NCBI GenBank assembly: GCA_964597265.1
Contig: CAZQWJ010000009.1
Location: 1 to 36,572, forward strand
From: CAZQWJ01 sp964597265
GTDB lineage: Bacteria > Patescibacteriota > 4484-211 > JAGQKX01
Direction: 5' to 3'
DNA: 36,572 nucleotides
Positions 7,237 through 14,879 of this stretch are shown in pieces. The notes beneath the pieces are model-generated. The model saw only the letters and a list, made by a program, of their open reading frames with translations, was not told the origin of the DNA and did no database searches. The translations under genes and the position numbers were made by a program. How positions within the stretch are numbered: position 1 is the stretch's first letter; each line of letters starts with the position of its first letter.

Positions 7237-7650
7237 ATGGCAACTAAAGCAAAAAGTGACAATTTACTTATCTCATTGGTGGACAAAGTCATCCTGGATG
7301 AACAGCGCAAAGAACTGTATACGCGGGCAATTCCTCGTATGACTGCGGAAGAAAAAGTCCAAATGCTCGTTGGACTGCTGGAATACGGGGCGATACAGCT
7401 GGAACATGAGTTTGAAGACAAATTAGACGAGAAGCTCGAGGAATTGTACGACACCATGGACGACTCCTTTACTACTGAAACATTTGAGACGCTGTCTAAT
7501 GAACTTCTGGCTCAATTCTTAGAAAATATAGTGGAAGGGCAAGTCGAGTCTATGGCGAAATCAGATACTGACATTAGCCGAGCCAAGGCACAGGAAGTAG
7601 CGCAGCGACTACGTGATCTTGCTGACGAATTACATACCCACTCATCCTAA
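7237..7650 (+). CDS. Small acidic protein, unknown (S2)
   Basis: A 137-residue acidic helical protein with no signal peptide. ATG 7237 is chosen over an earlier in-frame start at 7204 that would lie inside L2; it follows L2's stop by 13 bases, so the two are likely cotranscribed. The C-terminal half contains LSNELLAQFLENI, matching LSDELMHEYLEKV of S1 at 3808-4146. The arrangement large gene then small acidic gene is repeated in mirror image on both sides of the 5670-5756 promoter region. Its stop codon overlaps the stop codon of tgt on the other strand. Function unknown. Confidence 0.7.
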   Translation: MATKAKSDNLLISLVDKVILDEQRKELYTRAIPRMTAEEKVQMLVGLLEYGAIQLEHEFEDKLDEKLEELYDTMDDSFTTETFETLSNELLAQFLENIVEGQVESMAKSDTDISRAKAQEVAQRLRDLADELHTHSS

Positions 7651-8876
7651 CTAATCCATCCGTTCTTAAGGCTTTGAAAATCACCTGCATCTATAGCCTC
7701 ACGTATCAAGCGCATCACATTATTAACGTACTGTATGTTGTGGATGCTGGCCAACGTGAAACCCAAGAATTCTTTTGATTTGAATAGGTGGTTAAGATAC
7801 GCGCATGAAAAATTGCTGCATGCATAGCAGGAGCAATTTTTGGCTATTGGCTTTTCGCTATCTGCAAATTTCGCGTTGCGCAGATTAACACGAAACTTAT
7901 TGTGTACATTCCCTCCATCCTCAGGATAGATAAACAGCAGTCCTGCCCGTGCCATTCGCGTGACTGAGGTGTTATCAAACAGATCTATCCCTCGCTCTAC
8001 AGCCGTAAAAATACCCTCAGGTCCACCACCTAGCCCCAACGCATGCAATGGCTTATCAAAATCCCGAAACTCGTTGGCCGTCTCAAGCGCAACACTCGTT
8101 TGGATAGGGTCGGACCCGATAAATTCCCCGCCTATCGCCATTCCCGGAAAATCTAATTCCCGAATTAATTCGGAGGAACGCTGCACCATATCACTATCAG
8201 CACCACCATGGATAATTCCGAACAAGGCCTGAAATGCGCCCTGTTTGCGATCTTCTTCCAACTGTTTCCATCGACGATATGATCGCTCCTCCCAATCCAG
8301 AGTGCGTTCAAATGCCTCTACATTAAATTTTCTCAACTTTTCTCTTTTCTCCTTTACATTTTCACTCCGTAGCGGTTGATCAAATGCCATAATAATATCC
8401 GCGCCCAGGGCATGTTGGATCTGCATGGATGTTTCCGGGGTGATGACATGCGTGGAACCATCAATATGGGAACGAAATTCTGCACCTTGGTCCGTGATTT
8501 TGACAGAATGCGCCAGCTTTTTGGAAATCAAGCCGTTTTTTGTTTTTGGCTCCCAGAGAAACGAAACCTGATATCCTCCACTATCCGTGATGGTCGGGCC
8601 GTGCCAGTTCATAAACGGCCCAAAACCACCAAACTGCTCTATAACATTGACTCCTGGCTGCAAATACAGATGATAAGTATTGGCCAATACCACCTGCGCG
8701 CCCGCTTTTTTGAGGTCGTCAACGCTCAACGCCCGTACTGACGCTCGTGTGGCAACAGGCGAAAATGCCGGCGTCTGTATGTTGCCGTGCGGGGTGTGAA
8801 TAATGCCGGTACGTGCGTGAGATCCTGTGTCTTTGGTTATGGTCGAAAAAGAAAATTGCATGTGACTATTTTTCAT
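7647..8876 (-). CDS. tgt: tRNA-guanine transglycosylase, divergent
   Basis: 409 residues, close to the normal length of bacterial Tgt, which swaps a 7-deazaguanine base into the wobble position of GUN tRNAs. Conserved features: TDSGGYQV with Asp98 (base-binding acid), Asp166 in AFDQ, nucleophile Asp301 in LFDNTSVTR, and the zinc site Cys348, Cys350, Cys353, His379. Several substrate-pocket motifs differ from classical Tgt: GIIHGG where GIQQG or IIQGG is usual, LGLGGGPEG where MGVGKP is usual, loss of the Pro in the PTR motif, and an insertion after GGYQV. The start at 8876 has a CATAAT box 6 bases upstream; a second ATG is at 8861. No queuosine biosynthesis genes are in the window, so it may use a salvaged or different base. 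It converges on S2. Confidence 0.93.
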   Translation of the reverse strand: MKNSHMQFSFSTITKDTGSHARTGIIHTPHGNIQTPAFSPVATRASVRALSVDDLKKAGAQVVLANTYHLYLQPGVNVIEQFGGFGPFMNWHGPTITDSGGYQVSFLWEPKTKNGLISKKLAHSVKITDQGAEFRSHIDGSTHVITPETSMQIQHALGADIIMAFDQPLRSENVKEKREKLRKFNVEAFERTLDWEERSYRRWKQLEEDRKQGAFQALFGIIHGGADSDMVQRSSELIRELDFPGMAIGGEFIGSDPIQTSVALETANEFRDFDKPLHALGLGGGPEGIFTAVERGIDLFDNTSVTRMARAGLLFIYPEDGGNVHNKFRVNLRNAKFADSEKPIAKNCSCYACSNFSCAYLNHLFKSKEFLGFTLASIHNIQYVNNVMRLIREAIDAGDFQSLKNGWIS

Positions 8877-8882
8877 ACGCGT

Positions 8883-8888
8883 ATTATG
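8883..8888 (-). promoter_or_regulatory. -10 box just upstream of tgt
   Basis: On the minus strand CATAAT (8888-8883) is followed by 6 bases and the tgt ATG at 8876, placing the expected transcript start at the start codon. No clear -35 is seen. Confidence 0.4.
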
Positions 8889-9042
8889 TATGTTTTTCTA
8901 GCAACGCCACGAAGAATCCGCGGAAACCACCTTGCGGCAACACGCGCCGCGCAAGGGTGACTGACGAATCAAGGTGTTTGCCTTTGTACTGCATTATACC
9001 TGGAATTAGGCTCAAAGTACGCCTCGTTGGAACATGGCGCAT
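8884..9042 (-). CDS. Possible 52-residue protein or gene remnant upstream of tgt
   Basis: An ORF from ATG 9042 to TAA 8884 on the tgt strand, ending 7 bases before the tgt start. The frame is open further upstream to a TGA at 9096-9094. The C-terminal part (RRVLPQGGFRGFFVALLEK) is protein-like. The GFFVALLEK ending resembles the C-terminal tail of NOL1/NOP2/Sun-type RNA cytosine methyltransferases. That resemblance is weak, and no catalytic domain is present. It may be a decayed tail of such a gene, a small real protein, or chance. A hairpin-forming GC-rich patch (about 8930-8962) lies inside it. Confidence 0.3.
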   Translation of the reverse strand: MRHVPTRRTLSLIPGIMQYKGKHLDSSVTLARRVLPQGGFRGFFVALLEKHT

Positions 9043-9099
9043 CAAGCCATAGATATAGTAGTTTTGTGGTAAATACCTCGTAATGTGGCTGCATCATGG

Positions 9100-9120
9100 T
9101 GTATACTCTTTAGTGTATAC
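9100..9120 (+). promoter_or_regulatory. Double TGTATAC motif upstream of the Tic20-like gene
   Basis: TGTATAC occurs at 9100-9106 and 9114-9120, a 14-base period. Each contains the palindrome GTATAC. TATACT (9102-9107) also fits a -10 box. The pair could be a regulator binding site overlapping the promoter of the gene at 9142. Confidence 0.4.
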
Positions 9121-9141
9121 AATAGAAAGAAGGTGATTGCT

Positions 9142-9474
9142 ATGGCAAAATCAACAACATCCAAACCAGCCGACCAAAATCTGAATGCAGCGTTTACCTA
9201 TGTGTTTGGGTGGGTCACTGGTTTGATCTTCCTTCTCACAGAAAAAGAAGATGATTTCATTCGATTTCATGCGGCACAAAGCGTTATTGTCTTTGGGGTG
9301 CTGACCGTTATCAGCTTTGTACCAGTCATTGGCTGGATACTCAGCCCTATCGCGACAGTGGTTGGGCTGGCATTGTGGGTTTTCCTCATGTACAACGCGT
9401 ATCAAGGTAACCGCTACGCGTTACCTGTTGTAGGTCAATATGCAGAGCAGCTCAAGGACAAAATCGGCAAATAA
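9142..9474 (+). CDS. DUF4870 / Tic20-like membrane protein
   Basis: A 110-residue integral membrane protein. ATG 9142 is preceded by AAGGTGA (9130-9136), a good Shine-Dalgarno site. The protein has a short polar N-terminus, a first hydrophobic segment (AAFTYVFGWVTGLIFLL), the characteristic polar link with a FIRFHAAQS motif, then two further membrane helices and a short C-terminal helix. The FHAAQS motif between helices is the hallmark of the DUF4870/Tic20-like family. These are small bacterial membrane proteins related in fold to the chloroplast import component Tic20; their role in bacteria is not established. It stands alone with its own promoter region and converges on the helix-turn-helix gene, with a 4-base gap. 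Confidence 0.85.
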   Translation: MAKSTTSKPADQNLNAAFTYVFGWVTGLIFLLTEKEDDFIRFHAAQSVIVFGVLTVISFVPVIGWILSPIATVVGLALWVFLMYNAYQGNRYALPVVGQYAEQLKDKIGK

Positions 9475-9478
9475 CCGA

Positions 9479-9946
9479 TTATGTTATTGATTTAGGTGAC
9501 TTTATACCGGCGCGGACCAGACCACGTATGTTGGCAAGCTGGGAAGCGCCGGTCGCGTCTGGTCTGCGGCGAGCTTGATTGAGTTGAGCTTGTGTTGAGT
9601 CGATCGTAGGAGTTTGTGACGATAGGCGTTCCACCACCTGGTGTTCACTAAGACCTTGTTTCTCCCATTTGTCTATGTCTTGCATAATATCCGCTACCCA
9701 TAACGGGTAATGATCAACCATGCTACCGCCTGATCCAGGCCTGGAGAGTCCGTTTGGTACGGCGCCTTTGCGAGCATAATTGGATAATTTCTGGTGTAAT
9801 TCACTTTCACGGCCGACTGAAATCCCTCTTTTTCTCAATTCTTGGAGCAATTCAGGTAACGGAACTAATCTGTGGAGATCAATAGAAGCGCGCCGTTCGT
9901 ATTGCTGGGTAAGTGTGGTGTTCACTCCTTTAGCATACCATACCAC
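9479..9946 (-). CDS. Putative MerR-like helix-turn-helix protein
   Basis: A 155-residue protein. Residues about 30-105 have the order of a MerR-type winged helix: a helix with LLQELRKRGISVGR, a YARKGAVPNGL turn, then a wing followed by DIDKWEKQGLSEHQVVERL. The remainder is a polar C-terminal tail with no effector domain seen. The start is uncertain: GTG 9946 gives this length, and a later GTG at 9925 is possible. It lies 17 bases after the secA stop on the same strand and is probably the last gene of the serS-secA operon. It could be a transcription factor or a small DNA-binding accessory protein. Family assignment is by pattern only. Confidence 0.55.
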   Translation of the reverse strand: MVWYAKGVNTTLTQQYERRASIDLHRLVPLPELLQELRKRGISVGRESELHQKLSNYARKGAVPNGLSRPGSGGSMVDHYPLWVADIMQDIDKWEKQGLSEHQVVERLSSQTPTIDSTQAQLNQARRRPDATGASQLANIRGLVRAGIKSPKSIT

Positions 9947-9963
9947 TACGGTGACATGTTACA

Positions 9964-12711
9964 TTACGCAGATTTCGCGGCAAATTCTTGATGTTCGGGA
10001 GTATTGAGCAAACCGCAGTGTTTGTACTTTTTGCCGCTGCCACACCAGCAAGGGTCGTTGCGGCCGATTTTTTCATGTTCTGATTTGACGACCGGCTCGT
10101 GTACAGGCGCTGCCTCTCCTGTTGGTTGCGGAGCCTGGCGTAGATCAAATTGCGCTACCTGCTCGTGTTTTTCCTGAGCTTCCTGCAGAACATCCTGCTC
10201 AGTCTGCCGTACCTGCTGCACGATTTGTACCTTAAACAACCTATTGACCACTTCATCGTCAATCGCTGCCAAAAGCTGCTCAAACATACGAAACGCCTCG
10301 TTCTTGAACTCTACCAGTGGATCACGTTGTCCATACGCCCGCAACCGTACACCATATCGTAACTCATCCAATGCATCAATGTGCTCCATCCAATAGTAAT
10401 CAATCGTCGAAAGCATCAACATCCGCTCCAGTTCCCGCATGGTTTCTGTCCCCAGCTCCTGCTCTCGCTGGGTATATACAGCCTCGACCAACTGCTGAAT
10501 ATATTCATGAAACGACTCGTTTTGGTTGTCAAGGTACTCTTGCACCTTGGTAGCCAGCTCCTGTTTTTGTTCTGCATTCAGTGGCAATAATGACCCTGCC
10601 TCGTCAACTACCGGCGCAACCGAACCATCGGGAGAACTCAACGCAACAGTAGCAGCGTTGTGTATGTGTTTTTGAATTTTTTGCACCAATTGTGTACGCA
10701 GTGTATTGACCTGTTGAGAATCCTTATCACGATGCAGAAGTCTCCTACGGCGCTCATAGATTATTTCGCGTTGGCGGTTGATAACATCGTCATATTCCAC
10801 CAAATGTTTTCTTATATCAAAGTTGTGCGACTCCACCTTTTTCTGAGAACTCTCAATTGTTTTTGACACAAGCCCCGCTTCTATTGGCACATCATCGGGC
10901 AGATTAAACCGCGTCATTACACTAGCCACTCTGTCTCCACCAAAGATACGCATCAAATCATCGTCCAATGCAACAAAAAAACGGCTCGCGCCAGGATCCC
11001 CTTGTCGTCCTGACCGACCACGTAGCTGATTGTCAATCCGGCGTGCTTCATGACGCTCGGTGCCGACAACAAACAACCCACCCAGTTCACGCACACCTTC
11101 TGCTAGCTTAATGTCAGTACCACGACCCGCCATGTTGGTGGCGATAGTGACTGCGCCTTTTTGTCCCGCGTTGGCGATGATCTCCGCCTCTCGTTGGTGG
11201 TTTTTGGCGTTAAGTACTTCGTGAACAATACCCCGACGCTGCAGCAAATCACTCAGCAATTCGTTTTTTTCCACGCTGGTGGTACCAGCCAAAACCGGCT
11301 GTCCTGTTTCATATATCTGAGCAATTTCGTCTACAATCGCCTTCCATTTGGCGCGTTGATGTTTGTAGATCCTGTCGGTATGGTCAATACGTTGAATCGG
11401 CCGGTGGGTTGGTACGGCTACGGAGTTGAGCTTATAGATTTTGTAAAATTCTTCTGATTCGGTCATGATGGTTGCACTCATACCGGAAAGTTTTTCGTAT
11501 AGGCGGAAGTAGTTTTGGAAGGTAATGGTTGCGAGGGTTTTTGATTCTTTTTGGATGGCGACATTTTCTTTTGCCTCCAAGGCTTGATGTAACCCTTCGC
11601 TATAGCGTCTTCCTGGCATGAGCCGGCCGGTGAATGAATCAACAATAATCACTTCACCATCTTTGACCACATAATCACGATCATTAAGGTATAGATGCTG
11701 AGCCTTGAGTGCCTGATCAAGGTGGTGAGCTAATTGAAAATCCTCATACAAATTAGATACCTCCAGCCAATTCTCCATCTTTTTTACACCAAGGTCGGTC
11801 AAGTGTGCACCTTTCGACTTTTCATCAAGGACATAATCTTCGGAATTGAGCCTTTTGATAAGTTGGGCAAATTTTACATACAGTTCATTACTCTCCTGTG
11901 CAGGTGCAGAAATAATCAGTGGTGTCCGCGCCTCGTCAATCAAAATACTATCCGCCTCGTCAACAATGGCAAAATAGTGCGCACCCATTTCTTGCAGAGA
12001 GTTGGTCTGCACCATTTGTTCAGGCCGCTGCACCATGTTATCTCGGAGGTAATCAAATCCAAACTCGTTGTTGGTGCCGTACGTTACATCGCACATATAG
12101 GCTTCGCGACGACTAACCTCGCGCAAAAAATTACCATTACCGATTTGATCCTTGTATTGTTTGGAAACAGGAAACTGATGTGAAGCGACTTCCTCGGGCG
12201 GGTTGTACACAAAGGACTGTCCTTGGGAGTTGATAATACCAACCGACATCCCTAAAAGATGAAACACCGGCCCCATCCACTCGGCGTCTCGACGTGCCAG
12301 GTAATCGTTGACCGTCACAAGGTGTGCACCCCTGCCGGTCAGCGCATTAAGATATAACGGGTGAACTGCAGCGTGAGTCTTACCCTCTCCGGTCTTTTGT
12401 TCGGCCAGACCGCCTTGGTGTAAGGCAATACCCACCATAAGTTGTTCCCGAAACGAATATTCACCAATAACCCGTTTGGCCGCCTCACGCACCAGGGCAA
12501 ACGCCTCAGGCACCAATTTGTTGAGAATGTCGGGCTGATTCCCTGCCTCTTGTACTATCTCCTTAAGTCGAGCGGTACGTGCAGCAAAGTCTTCTGATCC
12601 CAACTGTTCCATCTCAGGGCTTTTTGTGTCTATTTGGGCGACAGTACGGTCCAATTGCTTAACACGACCCTCATTGGCGTCGAAAAGGTTTGCGAGTAGT
12701 CCAAATGCCAT
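9964..12711 (-). CDS. secA: Preprotein translocase ATPase SecA
   Basis: 915 residues, normal length. SecA is the cytoplasmic motor ATPase that drives unfolded proteins through SecYEG. Visible: MAFGLLANLFDAN start, Walker A GEGKT (108-112), VNDYLARRD, YGTNNEFGFDYLRDN, DEAD box (251-254), ATNMAGRGTDIKL, LRGRSGRQGDPG, and a C-terminal zinc motif CWCGSGKKYKHC (Cys888, Cys890, His898, Cys899). About 20 extra residues (about 170-195) separate the first nucleotide-binding motifs. Upstream in-frame codons to 12843 fall inside the preceding gene and lack homology. ATG 12711 has an extended -10 box TGATACAAT ending 7 bases before it, so secA may be transcribed alone as a leaderless mRNA as well as from the operon (13-base gap to the upstream gene). 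Confidence 0.97.
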   Translation of the reverse strand: MAFGLLANLFDANEGRVKQLDRTVAQIDTKSPEMEQLGSEDFAARTARLKEIVQEAGNQPDILNKLVPEAFALVREAAKRVIGEYSFREQLMVGIALHQGGLAEQKTGEGKTHAAVHPLYLNALTGRGAHLVTVNDYLARRDAEWMGPVFHLLGMSVGIINSQGQSFVYNPPEEVASHQFPVSKQYKDQIGNGNFLREVSRREAYMCDVTYGTNNEFGFDYLRDNMVQRPEQMVQTNSLQEMGAHYFAIVDEADSILIDEARTPLIISAPAQESNELYVKFAQLIKRLNSEDYVLDEKSKGAHLTDLGVKKMENWLEVSNLYEDFQLAHHLDQALKAQHLYLNDRDYVVKDGEVIIVDSFTGRLMPGRRYSEGLHQALEAKENVAIQKESKTLATITFQNYFRLYEKLSGMSATIMTESEEFYKIYKLNSVAVPTHRPIQRIDHTDRIYKHQRAKWKAIVDEIAQIYETGQPVLAGTTSVEKNELLSDLLQRRGIVHEVLNAKNHQREAEIIANAGQKGAVTIATNMAGRGTDIKLAEGVRELGGLFVVGTERHEARRIDNQLRGRSGRQGDPGASRFFVALDDDLMRIFGGDRVASVMTRFNLPDDVPIEAGLVSKTIESSQKKVESHNFDIRKHLVEYDDVINRQREIIYERRRRLLHRDKDSQQVNTLRTQLVQKIQKHIHNAATVALSSPDGSVAPVVDEAGSLLPLNAEQKQELATKVQEYLDNQNESFHEYIQQLVEAVYTQREQELGTETMRELERMLMLSTIDYYWMEHIDALDELRYGVRLRAYGQRDPLVEFKNEAFRMFEQLLAAIDDEVVNRLFKVQIVQQVRQTEQDVLQEAQEKHEQVAQFDLRQAPQPTGEAAPVHEPVVKSEHEKIGRNDPCWCGSGKKYKHCGLLNTPEHQEFAAKSA

Positions 12712-12718
12712 GCGCTTT

Positions 12719-12727
12719 ATTGTATCA
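12719..12727 (-). promoter_or_regulatory. secA: Extended -10 box for secA using the upstream stop codon
   Basis: TG-A-TACAAT on the minus strand (12727-12719) is followed by 7 bases and ATG 12711. The TGA of the extended element is the stop codon of the preceding gene. It predicts an internal, leaderless secA promoter. No -35 match is seen. Confidence 0.5.
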
Positions 12728-14524
12728 CGCGTTGCGGTCTGACTGTGGTGTGAACAGCATCTCCAATAACATGGCCACCAGCTGTGCAAGAAGTGACTGT
12801 TGCTTCTCTTGATTCTTCTGTTGTTCAGGGGTACGTGTTTCATCGGGGAAGGTCAATGCTTGCATGAGTTCGTTGATAAGACCTTGTACGTTAGCAATCT
12901 CGGCCTTTTGCTCAGCTTGGTTTTCTTGAGCCGCAAGGGTGTCCTGCGCTTCCTGGTTGAGTGCACTCTGGGCTTCAATAATTTTATTGATGATAGCGAC
13001 TATCTGTTCTTTGTGATCATCGGACAAATCAGCAACTTCAACCACACTCTTGAATCGTTCCATCATAACAATCAGTTGCTCACCACGTCTGATGTATTCT
13101 TTGATCTCAGCGACTGTCATGCTTTCAAAATTTATCTTTTCCGCCTCGGCCAATGTTTCTGCTTGGGGCTGTGCAGATTCTTCAAATTCAATGGCAGGCT
13201 CTTCCTCTCCGTCCGTTTCTGCAGCAGCATCGGTCTCAGTTTCAAGAGTGGCTTGCTCTTCCACCTCTTCTTCAGTGGGTGCCTCTTCGGCTACAGGTCC
13301 ATCCTCTGACACTACATCCACTGTTTCGTCAGCTACTGCTGTTTCTTCTACCTCAGTTTCTGCCAATGTTTTGCTATGACGTGTTTCGTATACTTGAGCT
13401 GCTTCCATAACGCCCAACGATCGTAACTCTGCTGCAGTATAAATCCCTTCAAATCCTTTCACCGTCCAACCCTTGTGTGTTTGTACAACCACTTGACCTT
13501 CTTCACCGGATCGGATGCGGCCTATCAACCCGTCACCGACTGCAGTGCGCAAGGCACCCAAACGTGCGTCACGTTGTGATTCGCTCTCGTCCCCGTAGAG
13601 GCTTGCACGTTCACGTGCATCCTGTGCGGCAAACAGTCCCGCACCTTCTAGGTGATCAAATGCATAAGTTCCTGCAGGGGCATCTTCTCCTTGGAATGAA
13701 AATGTTCCATCACCGTTTTCGGTGATATTAAGATCACCAGTGGCAACGCTCTCTTCAAATGCCGCTAGTTCTGTAACGGCTTGTTCATAGCCTGCTTCGT
13801 CAGTTGTATCTATAGTCTTTGTTTCTGCTTTTATTTCGAAGGTCGTCGTGTCGTATGCCTCTCTTGCGTTGGGGTTGTTTGCCGCAAACTCCGCCGCCAC
13901 ATCCAGTCCATATTCACGTAACTCTGCGGCTGTAAACACACCACCTGCACCCTGTAGCATCCCTTCGCCAACGAGACGAAATCCTCCATGGCCCTGCGAA
14001 ACTTTCACATTGCCCGCTCGGACTTTTTCTGCAAGACCATTGACTATTTCACCACGCAACCAAAGTTGACGGTTGGTTTCCTGTACCAGAGACTCCTCTC
14101 CAAGTGCCTCCGCTCGAGCTTGGCGGCCTTCTTCTTCCGGCTGTTCTCGCAGTCTATGCACAAGAGTGAGTTTCTCATTCTGTAGAGCTTCTGCTTGCTG
14201 AGGTACTAGACTTTCATCTACCGGTAGTTCGAAAGTATCATCCACGGCAGGGTCGCTTTCACTAGATGCACCACCTGCAAAAAGCTGCTCACCTTCCGGA
14301 CTATTGAAAAAGTCGTTGAAAGCACTGGCTTGTGAACCTGGGAGCTGTTCAGCTGAATCTGCTTCCGCCAACTGTTTCAAAATATCCCGTGGAGGTACCC
14401 CATCAGCTGTCTGTTGTTCTAACCGCAGTCCAGCAGTCGCTGCCTCTGCTGTTGCAGCAGGGGAAAGTTGCGATTCTGCTGTTTCTGGTCGGTGTAGTTG
14501 TTCTCCTTTTGTTGGCGTTGCCAT
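12725..14524 (-). CDS. Large acidic repeat protein next to secA (unknown)
   Basis: A 599-residue, very acidic protein of unknown function. Residues 1-155 are low-complexity and helical. A diverged repeat of roughly 50-60 residues occurs three times (about 163-215, 255-306, 332-381); the first and third share a FTAAELREYG or YTAAELRSLG core with the same Gly-rich run before it. Residues about 385-460 are Glu/Ala/Thr-rich and disordered. The C-terminus is coiled-coil-like with a hydrophobic tail (LLAQLVAMLLEMLF). ATG 14524 has AAGGA about 11 bases upstream. The gene lies between a small unknown gene and secA in one operon. A role tied to secretion or envelope assembly is a context guess only. 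Confidence 0.75.
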   Translation of the reverse strand: MATPTKGEQLHRPETAESQLSPAATAEAATAGLRLEQQTADGVPPRDILKQLAEADSAEQLPGSQASAFNDFFNSPEGEQLFAGGASSESDPAVDDTFELPVDESLVPQQAEALQNEKLTLVHRLREQPEEEGRQARAEALGEESLVQETNRQLWLRGEIVNGLAEKVRAGNVKVSQGHGGFRLVGEGMLQGAGGVFTAAELREYGLDVAAEFAANNPNAREAYDTTTFEIKAETKTIDTTDEAGYEQAVTELAAFEESVATGDLNITENGDGTFSFQGEDAPAGTYAFDHLEGAGLFAAQDARERASLYGDESESQRDARLGALRTAVGDGLIGRIRSGEEGQVVVQTHKGWTVKGFEGIYTAAELRSLGVMEAAQVYETRHSKTLAETEVEETAVADETVDVVSEDGPVAEEAPTEEEVEEQATLETETDAAAETDGEEEPAIEFEESAQPQAETLAEAEKINFESMTVAEIKEYIRRGEQLIVMMERFKSVVEVADLSDDHKEQIVAIINKIIEAQSALNQEAQDTLAAQENQAEQKAEIANVQGLINELMQALTFPDETRTPEQQKNQEKQQSLLAQLVAMLLEMLFTPQSDRNA

Positions 14525-14538
14525 ATGTTGATAAATCC

Positions 14539-14868
14539 TTACAGAACTTGACGTGCAAGTTGGGCCGCTTCTTCTAATTTACCTTGTCGTATCAATTCTT
14601 CTACCTGCGACTTTAACTGTTCTTCATCGTGCTGTTTTTGATTCATCTTCTCCACTAAAACAATGTCAGCCATCTCAGGTATCTGCTCAGAGATGGTCTG
14701 CAAATTCTGCTGTAGTTCTTCGTGTGTCTGTGCCTTATCTACTGTGCCAGTATAAAACCGTGCAATTTCTCGAGCACGATCGAGAGCGATCGTACCCGAC
14801 TTCAAACCACGCGAGAGGATATCTACCATCATCTTGCCTATATTCGTTATCCGTTCTTGTATGTCCAT
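14539..14868 (-). CDS. Small acidic helical protein, unknown (S3, paralogue of S4)
   Basis: A 109-residue, all-helical soluble protein. It aligns along most of its length with the gene at 15806-16195. Both have an EEL or AEL followed by spaced Leu, a PEM/PEL motif, and the same C-terminal helix (EELIRQGKLEEAAQLARQV against EVLLQQDKIEEALQLARQI). The two are therefore tandem paralogues separated by one large gene. The C-terminal helix pair resembles a single TPR-like or helical-hairpin unit, but no family is assigned. Spacing is 11 bases after the 14880-15803 gene and 14 bases before the next. Function unknown. Confidence 0.75.
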   Translation of the reverse strand: MDIQERITNIGKMMVDILSRGLKSGTIALDRAREIARFYTGTVDKAQTHEELQQNLQTISEQIPEMADIVLVEKMNQKQHDEEQLKSQVEELIRQGKLEEAAQLARQVL

Positions 14869-14879
14869 AGTATCACGAG

